Shown one piece after another: positions 57,401-64,000 of a stretch of 64,000 nt of DNA. The stretch is taken from assembly GCF_037975245.1 (NCBI RefSeq), contig NC_092580.1:17058001-17122000 (forward strand), read 5' to 3'. The translations under genes were made by a program, and so were the position numbers. The stretch's first letter is position 1; every line of letters begins with the position of its first letter. The stretch comes from Apostichopus japonicus. Taxonomy: Eukaryota > Echinodermata > Holothuroidea > Aspidochirotida > Stichopodidae. The notes beneath the pieces were generated by a model, which had not been told where the DNA came from, did no database searches, and saw only the letters and a program-made list of their open reading frames with translations.

Positions 57401-60400
57401 CTGTGAAGATAAACACAAAAAACTTTTGCAATCATCAATTTCATCCTACATGTTTCGTCAATAATGCAAATTACTCAAAACTAATTGATGACTTCCCATC
57501 TGCAAATCTAAACCATAATCCAACCTTGGCCCTCTCCCCACCATCCAAGGATCCCCTGCCCCTCTCCCATAATACAAGGAACCCACACACCTCCTCTCAT
57601 CATCCAAGGATCCCAAACCCCTCTCCCAATCATCCATGTATCCCACACCCTCTCCCCATCATCCAAGGATCTCCCACCCCTCTCCCAATCATCCAAGGAT
57701 CTCCCACCCCTCTCCCCACATCCATGTATCCCACACCCCTCTCCCCACATCCATGTATCCCACACCCCTCTCCCAATCATCCAAGGATCTCCCACCCCTC
57801 TCTCCCAATCATCCAAGGATCTCCCACCCCTCTCCCCACATCTATGTATCCCACACCCCTCTTCCCACATCCATGTATCCCACACCCTCTCCCCACATCC
57901 ATGTATCCCACACCCCTCTTCCAATCATCCAAGGATCTCCCACCCCTCTCCCCACATCCATGTACCCCACACCCCTCTTCCCACATCCATGTATCCCACA
58001 CCCCTCTCCCCACATCCATGTATCCCACACCCCTCTCCCAATCATCCAAGGATCTCCCACCCCTCTCCCCATCATCCATGGATCAATGTGCTCGATTCAA
58101 TGTCATATGTTGGGGGCCTTCTCTAGTGAAACATTGCCATATATTACCTATTCCAGTCTTGAAGGACGGCTTTGGCAGTCTGGGCCACATTTGGTATTCC
58201 ACCTTTCTTGAATTTCCCTTTCTTTGTTGCCATTAGACTGAGGAATTCCTGAGCATCCGAGAATTGTGGCAGAGTATAAAACAGCATCAACTGCTCTTTG
58301 TTACATTTCTTCAAGATGGCTTCAATTGGAGCTACTGTATCTTTGATAGTATCGATCTGCAAAGAAAGATACCGATTAATTCAGTGACTTGCTGCCTAGA
58401 ACAGCATGCAGAGCAAAGAATTAATTACCCGTCGCTGAATCCTTGCATGAATGATTAAGACATTGTACATATATACCATTTTTGTGAACCATTTGCATAT
58501 CCCATAACAATGAATAACATCACAGATTCATTAACAGGACCTAGAAAATGACAGGGAAGGTATTTCTAGAGAGATTCAGCTAACATAAATGTTAACCTAC
58601 AAAGCTGAAAGACATGAAGAGAAACTGTTATCAATAAAATTATCAATAAAAATTTAAATGGCGAAACACAAAGAAAACTTATTCAATGTATAGATTGATT
58701 CAGACCAGAACACAGGTGACACCAATGAAGTGAAGACTGGCTATTTGCATGTTGGTCACAGAACACTTTTATGGAAACCAAAAGCTGCTGAATTTACAAC
58801 AAAAGAGAATTAAAAAGAAATGAACATTTGTTTTTGTGATGCTTTGTTGTCACATTAAATAACAGCCTACCTTCACACAATTCCTCAGCACCATGGTGAC
58901 TTCATCATTGGAGCTGGCAAGAACAACTCCTGGGCAATCCAACAGTTTGATGTTTTTAGCTAATGTTACTTCTTGCATGCATCTGTGGTAGGTACGAATA
59001 AAATGAATGAAAGAACCAATCAATCTATCATTCAAAACATCAGTTGTTTGATAAAGCAACCATTAGTTTCATAAATGGAAATATGGTCATTGCATAAAAG
59101 AGAAAGTTTCATGAAGATTTATGTGATGAAACCTAGTGAATTAATTCTTTTGCTTATATTTAACTATTCTACTTCAGATAGAAATCCCTGTCGATAACTC
59201 GCAAAAAGGTGTTAATAATGAAAACACTGCAGCACTCTGATCACTTTGTCAGGAATGCAACCCAAACACACAGTTCATTATTTAAATCAAAATGGCTGTA
59301 GCAAAACCACTTTAGCAAAATAATGACTTCTGACTTTAACAACAAAATTTTGAAACGTGGAAGAAACTGTTCCATAACAAGTGAAAATAAATTGAAGTTA
59401 TTATCTTACTTCGTGACGCCAGGCATATCGCCAATAGAACATGCCTTCTTCCTCTTTAAGCTGTTAATTACGCTGCTTTTTCCAACATTTGGAAATCCTA
59501 GAGGCAAGAAGACATAACATGATGGTGATCAATAAAATGCATACGACTACGAAACAGAAATGTTTGTTTTACCATACTTATGAAATGGAAGACCAGTGTA
59601 GAATAACAGGGCAGAAGATAAAAAGAAACCTGTAATTGTGTCAGGAAGAGTTATATGCAAATGCCAAAAGTAAATCTCTTAACATTAATCTCTTGTTCAG
59701 GTGTTTTTTCAAATGTTGTATCACAAATCAACCCTATGTTTGCTCTTTAACTAAATATGATCATGCATAGTAATGCTTCTTACTTGGGATGCTAGGAACG
59801 AGCAAGAAGAGTCTAACACAACACCATACATCAACCAAATAAAACCAAAAATGAGGGAAAAAAGAAGGAAAATCATCCCATTTGTAGAGACGTTCTTAGC
59901 GCATTTTAGACGATTAATATTCAAGAATGGCAAGTCATTCGGAATATTACATGAATTTGTCAAGTTTCCATATCAAAAAATAAAAATTCAGACGGGGACC
60001 AAAGTGGAGGGAATTGACTTACCTACAAAGCCGACAGAAATGGATGTTTTAATGTCTGCACTTCTACAATAGTTGTTGAGCAACTTCATGAGAGCTGTGG
60101 CTCCGAGGCAGTTACTGGTGTACAGCATGTGATCGGGGGTGGCCTCTAATGTATACTTGAATCGAGACTGTAGAAAAACAAAATCACAGAAATTGGGAGA
60201 AAATTACCCTAACGATACCCTAAGCTATTACCAGCCCTGTAAACAGTCTTACAATCGATCTACAGAGAGCTCGACAGGAACTTAAATAGAGGATAGTTGA
60301 TTGAATTTTTGACTCGTATTTTTAAGAAAAGGAAATTAACTATTTTTACATTGAAGAGTTAAATACTTTTCTCACTCTGCCAGGGCATATTTTCATTGTA

Positions 60401-63400
60401 CATTCTCTAAATCTTTTTTTTCTTATATTCAACTCACCAAGTTTCTACTCTGTGTTTGAGTTGAAGCCTTAAAGGCTACAGTAGGAAGTTCATTTCTTAG
60501 ATACTTCAGCCATTGTTCCACAATAGCTCTTGGTACCAGATCTGCAACAAAGGATAACAACAGAGAAATGACAATAAAGAAGAAGCTGAGTGGCACTTTT
60601 TCAATACAAAATCATATACGAACACAAAACATAAGTTACCAAGAGGATATAAAAACTTACCTGACTGGGAAGTAATTGATTATTTACTACTGGCTTTAGC
60701 AGACACTGTTTGTACACAATTCACAGTTTCCATTCATAAACTTACTGTACTTTACAACTTTATGACTCATCACAAAATTCAGTAGATTTCGAGGATCACT
60801 CAACTGATCAACTTTGTACATCTGGTATGGAAGCCATACTCAGACAATTCTGATGAATTTGACTCATCAGAATTTATTTATTTATTTAGACTGTTTTCAG
60901 TCTAAATTTGTATGAATATGCATCATTTGATTCACAGTACACATTTGGAATGACACATATTACACTTCTTTAGTCTCTTCAGTTGGCCTGCGGTCCATTT
61001 TCAGCTACTTCATTATAATTTTAAACTTTAGCATTGATTCAATACATTTACTTCTCTGTGGTATATCTTATTCAATTATGTAAATTTATTATTGTAATCA
61101 TCATAATGGCCACGGTCCTGTTGTAGAGTAAACAGTTTTAGTTCATCCTATAGCAAATAGACATTGAACTGAAATAATTGTCAAACTGATGATGGCTCTT
61201 CTAAAGCTTCTAATACTGTACAACAATACTCCTAGCAGAGGAAAGTGCAAATCAAGAAGAGTTCAGCTTGCTTAAGAGTTCTTTCCGTGCGAGAAACAGA
61301 GTAACACCAACAATTTTGTCAAATGTAACAGTAACTTTGAACACATAATTGACAGATTTCACAATTACTTGAACTACATGTTAACTATATATTACATCCT
61401 GCTTTCAAAATCTCAAGTAAATTTTATTCAAAGGAGATAGATTTATTTACCAATTTTATTTAACAGCAAGACAAGTTTCTTCTGGCCACCAGATGTCAAT
61501 ATCTCTTTTTCCAGCTCCAAGCATCTGGTTCCAATCGGGTCACGAGCGTCTAAGACTTCTATGATAACGTCAGCCGCTTCTACCACCCGTCTGACCTCTC
61601 TAAAGTAGGCCCTCCTGGATGACACCAGGTTTTGACTCTCTGGATTATTCGTCTTAGGTTTTGCCTTTTTCTGAGAAAAAAAAAGCAAATTATAATTTGA
61701 TTAAATAAGGGAGGTGGACTACAAAACTGACTTTAAATGAAGGTCATTTCTTAGGTACAGTATGTTTACAGTATTTGAGGTCCTCAATCTTAATATCTTG
61801 CATTAAATTCGCATATTTTTCAAGATATTCGTATTTGAAGTTGACACTTTTTGAATAAAATTTGAACTGAAAGCAAGCTGTGTGTTAAATATCAATGAGG
61901 AGTTCCAGCACTTAATCTTGAACATCTCAAAATAATCTTGAATATATTCAATAATCTTGACCATTGACAATTCTCGACCATTGACAATAACTTTCAAAAT
62001 GCCAAATGTATGAGTATCAGGTAACGATGCTCGAATATAACTACGAGTTTAAACTCCTTGAGAGTCTTCTTTGTTCATTATCTGCTACCAGATATTTCCC
62101 TCATTAACTTTTCTAATATGACCGAAGAAGGAAGAAGGAATTTTGGGATTATTTATCTCTATTGTTGATATGTTTGTATGTTTATTGCCTCTTACTGCCT
62201 TCTTCTCCATTTACTTTGTTTATCTGCATTTCCTAATAGACTCTGAAGTTCTCATCAGAAACAGTAAAGAGAATATATTTACATTACATTGGTTATCCTT
62301 CAAACCATCCTCAGACTGTTGTTCGTGGCTATATTACCTTTGTCTCAAAGCTTAACTGTCGTCCCTCTGCATCCACTCGCATTTTTTCCAGCTTAGACAT
62401 CTTCCGTCTATCTTGTTTACGCTTCTCTTTTGCTTCCAGAATCTGGAGAGAAAAAAATTGAGAAATATCTAATAAATTCTAAAGAAAACGAACTGTCAGT
62501 CATTTCTGTATGACTACAGGTGTGACACTGTCCACAGTGCAGCTAGTCATCTTGTTTGTTCGCCAAATCGTTTCTGGTTTGCTTTTTGAATATTTACATT
62601 GTTTTAACTATCATTTACAACACAACAAACCTTAATTCAGAGAGAAAAAAAACACATCTAACAAGACTGACATTCCTTCTCAAGCTGAATTTTGGGAGAC
62701 AAGGGAGACAAGTTTGCATTATTCTCACCAAGCCTTTGTATAGTTTATACATAATTGGATACAGGGAACAATATAGTGTTCAAATTTTGTGATGAATAGT
62801 TGAAGACTCTGAATTTTGCCTCTTATTAAATAATAATCATAATAATATTTGATTTTTATATAGCGCTTTACACCAGCGATAGGTCTCAAAGCGCTTTACA
62901 GACGTTATATTACCCCTGGTCAATGATCACCTGTCCCAGAGACAATCCCTCCAGTCGGCAGCAGTTATATACTGCGCCCAATGACAAGTTACCTCACAGG
63001 TACCCATTTAACCCCTGGGTGGAGAGAGGAAATTGAGATAAAGCATCTTGCCCAAGGACACAACGCAATGAACTAGGCATGAATCGAACCAGCAATCCTT
63101 GGAACACGAGTCCGACGCCTTAGCCAATTGGCCACCACGCTCTCGGCTACTGTGGTTCCTGTGTACAAGTTTGCTACACAACTTTGCATAACTTTTGTGC
63201 CGCAATACCAGATAAATTATTCTGTGGGAAATCCTTAACTCAGTCCACTGATCAACACATGGGGTTACACCAATTCAAAAACTCTTCATTAGCTAGTTAT
63301 TCACAGTTTTATTAGAATCCAAAATTCTGTCACAGCCACATAAGTGGAAGAAGATATGCAAACCCTCAGAATGTCGGTCTTATTGTTCCCCGGATGGGGG

Positions 63401-63875
63401 AGAGGAGGGAGGGGGAAGGTGTTGGCTACCTACAGTGTTAACAGATGATCTTTTCAGGTACCTAGACTTTCTTCTGTATTTGAGTAAAGTACCACTATCT
63501 TGTGAAAAATCAACACAAAATTATGTTGGTTTTTAAATCAGTTCATGTTTGTAATTTAATAGCAAGAGCAGTAATGCATATATATGCAAATATAATTTAA
63601 GCCTCATCAAGAGTCCATGTTACCATCTTCTATGTTTACATCCCTTGACGAGGCAAATTAATAGTAACGTGATTCTTTTGGAAGAAAGGTAGCTACTGTA
63701 CCAGCCAGTGTGTACAATGATGCAATTCAAAATATACCTTCATTTTCTTTTCCTCAGCTTCTCTTAAGATTGCCTCCTTGAAAGGGGCAAGATTGGGAAT
63801 CCCTGGGTCCTTTTTGGCTCTTTTGGTTGGATTCTTCTTGGCCTCTTTCTTCATTTTGCGCTTGTGTTCTTTGAC
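54396..63875 (-). CDS. GNL3L: Nucleostemin-family GTPase (GNL3/GNL3L), C-terminal 594 residues
   Basis: Twelve exons join in phase on the - strand: 63875-63738, 62442-62338, 61670-61451, 60541-60438, 60167-60023, 59497-59410, 58982-58871, 58356-58148, 57400-57264, 56659-56406, 55121-54932 and 54478-54396 (stop). The GTPase motifs appear in circularly permuted order, as is typical of the YlqF/YawG group: G5 DARDP, G4 NKID, G1 [10 protein letters not shown]2 GDMPGVTK and G3 DCPGV. A basic N-terminal segment ([13 protein letters not shown]) would direct nucleolar localisation. A very acidic segment and a basic C terminus ([13 protein letters not shown]) follow the G domain. The family acts in nucleolar pre-rRNA processing and 60S biogenesis. 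Invertebrates usually have one gene ancestral to GNL3 and GNL3L, so the symbol is approximate. The first exon lies just outside the window: GTAAG on the - strand occupies 63996-64000. Confidence 0.95.
54932..55121 (-). CDS. GNL3L: GTPase exon k
   Basis: 190 bases, [20 protein letters not shown], then [20 protein letters not shown], ending phase 1. Basic, lysine-rich. Confidence 0.9.
55590..55650 (-). repeat. Fragment of the SINE seen at 56930-57182
   Basis: cgcgagttcctgcttgcagg and its neighbours match the inner part of the SINE at 56930-57182. It is a short relic. Confidence 0.6.
55955..56160. repeat. Tandem repeat in the GTPase intron before exon k
   Basis: A unit of about 77-80 bases (gacagacagataggggtata through ggatggatgggaaagat) is repeated about 2.5 times. 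Confidence 0.85.
56406..56659 (-). CDS. GNL3L: GTPase exon j (acidic segment)
   Basis: 254 bases, [20 protein letters not shown], then long Glu/Asp runs to EEDGEENK. Acidic tracts are common in nucleolar proteins. The opposite strand shows long serine/proline-rich frames that are only shadows. Confidence 0.9.
56930..57182 (-). mobile_element. tRNA-derived SINE
   Basis: On the - strand the head gtgtatagcctagtggttaa has an A box, and ccccggttcgattccccgcc a perfect B box (GGTTCGATTCC). The body is about 150 bases, and the tail is a run of acatacatac. It lies in the intron between GTPase exons i and j. Confidence 0.85.
57264..57400 (-). CDS. GNL3L: GTPase exon i
   Basis: 137 bases. Completes Ser, then [20 protein letters not shown] and onward to HHDGLILE. 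The [10 protein letters not shown] stretch is typical of the family. Confidence 0.92.
57527..58090. repeat. C-rich minisatellite in a GTPase intron
   Basis: About 20 units of 25-30 bases with variants of tcccacccctctccccacat followed by ccatgtat or ccaagga. It fills most of the intron between exons h and i. The open frames on both strands (up to about 317 codons on +) arise from the repeat. Confidence 0.95.
58148..58356 (-). CDS. GNL3L: GTPase exon h
   Basis: 209 bases, [20 protein letters not shown] to AKAVLQDWN. This is the helical region after the G domain ([20 protein letters not shown]). Confidence 0.93.
58871..58982 (-). CDS. GNL3L: GTPase exon g (G3)
   Basis: 112 bases, [20 protein letters not shown] (G3 DCPGV), then [17 protein letters not shown]. 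Confidence 0.95.
59410..59497 (-). CDS. GNL3L: GTPase exon f (P-loop G1, G2)
   Basis: 88 bases, [15 protein letters not shown] (P-loop), then [13 protein letters not shown] (G2). It ends in phase 2 inside the Lys codon. Confidence 0.95.
60023..60167 (-). CDS. GNL3L: GTPase exon e
   Basis: 145 bases, [20 protein letters not shown], then [20 protein letters not shown], ending GFV plus the first base of the P-loop Gly. Confidence 0.92.
60438..60541 (-). CDS. GNL3L: GTPase exon d
   Basis: 104 bases. Completes NKID, then [20 protein letters not shown] and [14 protein letters not shown]; donor GTGAGT. Confidence 0.93.
61451..61670 (-). CDS. GNL3L: GTPase exon c (G5, start of G4)
   Basis: 220 bases. 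Contains [25 protein letters not shown] (G5) and LVLLLNKI; the Asp of NKID is completed by the next exon. Confidence 0.93.
62338..62442 (-). CDS. GNL3L: GTPase exon b
   Basis: 35 codons, [20 protein letters not shown] to GRQLSFETK, phase 0 at both ends. It continues the charged coiled-coil segment. Confidence 0.9.
62822..63150 (-). mobile_element. tRNA-derived SINE with an L2/CR1-like tail
   Basis: On the - strand the head gagagcgtggtggccaattg is followed by a B box (ctggttcgattcatgcc). Then come a body containing gcgctttgagacctatcgct and the end aaagcgctatataaaaatca before an ATT-rich tail. Such an ending is shared with many LINE-mobilised SINEs (established knowledge). It lies between GTPase exons a and b. 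Confidence 0.85.
63738..63875 (-). CDS. GNL3L: GTPase exon a (basic N-terminal region)
   Basis: 46 codons, [20 protein letters not shown] to EAEEKKMK, phase 0 at both ends. Lysine-rich; fits the nucleolar-targeting and coiled-coil N terminus of the family. Confidence 0.9.
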
Positions 63876-63995
63876 CTGCAGAGAAAAATTATATCAACAC
63901 TGAAAATAAAACCAAACCAATGTTGTACTGCAATCAAAGTGTGCAGAGTCTTAAATGTATAGCAGAAGTTCCTGCTTCACATAGTAAAACCACAA

Positions 63996-64000
63996 CTTAC
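63996..64000 (-). other. Probable splice donor of the preceding GTPase exon
   Basis: The last five bases read GTAAG on the - strand. The exon with the initiator Met should start just past the right edge. Confidence 0.5.

Noticed and set aside
57283-58236. A 317-codon open frame on the + strand, rich in Pro, His and Ser
   Set aside because: It is generated by the C-rich minisatellite and runs antisense across GTPase exons h and i. Frames of similar length exist in other phases.

Overview
The window is animal nuclear DNA: genes are split by GT-AG introns, coding density is low, and tRNA-derived SINEs, MITEs, hAT-type elements and satellites are abundant. The SINE types, the expanded CYP2-type P450s and the overall texture suggest a marine invertebrate, perhaps a deuterostome such as an echinoderm, but I cannot fix the species. 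Four loci are supported at exon level with matching splice phases.

Layout. (1) 460-6946, + strand: the last seven exons of a gene whose start lies left of the window (267 residues seen, helical-repeat-like, not identified). Its third intron is almost entirely a 159-bp higher-order minisatellite. (2) 7500-12330: tandem arrays dense in AGGTCA half-sites, then a GATA-type array. (3) 12595-14678: a non-autonomous hAT-type element with a second one nested inside, both with perfect 8-bp target duplications. (4) 15000-22240: a TTAA-flanked MITE, a 4.7-copy array of ~925-bp hairpin-bearing units, and a tRNA-like dimer. (5) 22540-24832: a duplicated, broken copy of the last three exons of gene 1, followed by another GATA-type array. 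(6) 25815-32558 and 38723-48226, - strand: two tandem CYP2-type cytochrome P450 genes with the same six-exon structure. The first carries a one-base insertion in exon 2. The second is intact and encodes 495 residues. (7) 54396-63875, - strand: twelve exons of a nucleostemin-family GTPase (GNL3/GNL3L), complete at the C terminus; the first exon(s) lie beyond the right edge.

The two P450s are expected to be ER-membrane monooxygenases. The GTPase is a nucleolar ribosome-biogenesis factor. Nothing suggests that the four loci form a functional unit. The window is best read as ordinary genes embedded in very active repeat turnover. The most informative signals are gene-conversion-like mosaicism in P450 exon 3, the decayed segmental duplication, the nested hAT elements, the hairpin-bearing 925-bp array, and tandem repeats that carry nuclear-receptor-like direct repeats.
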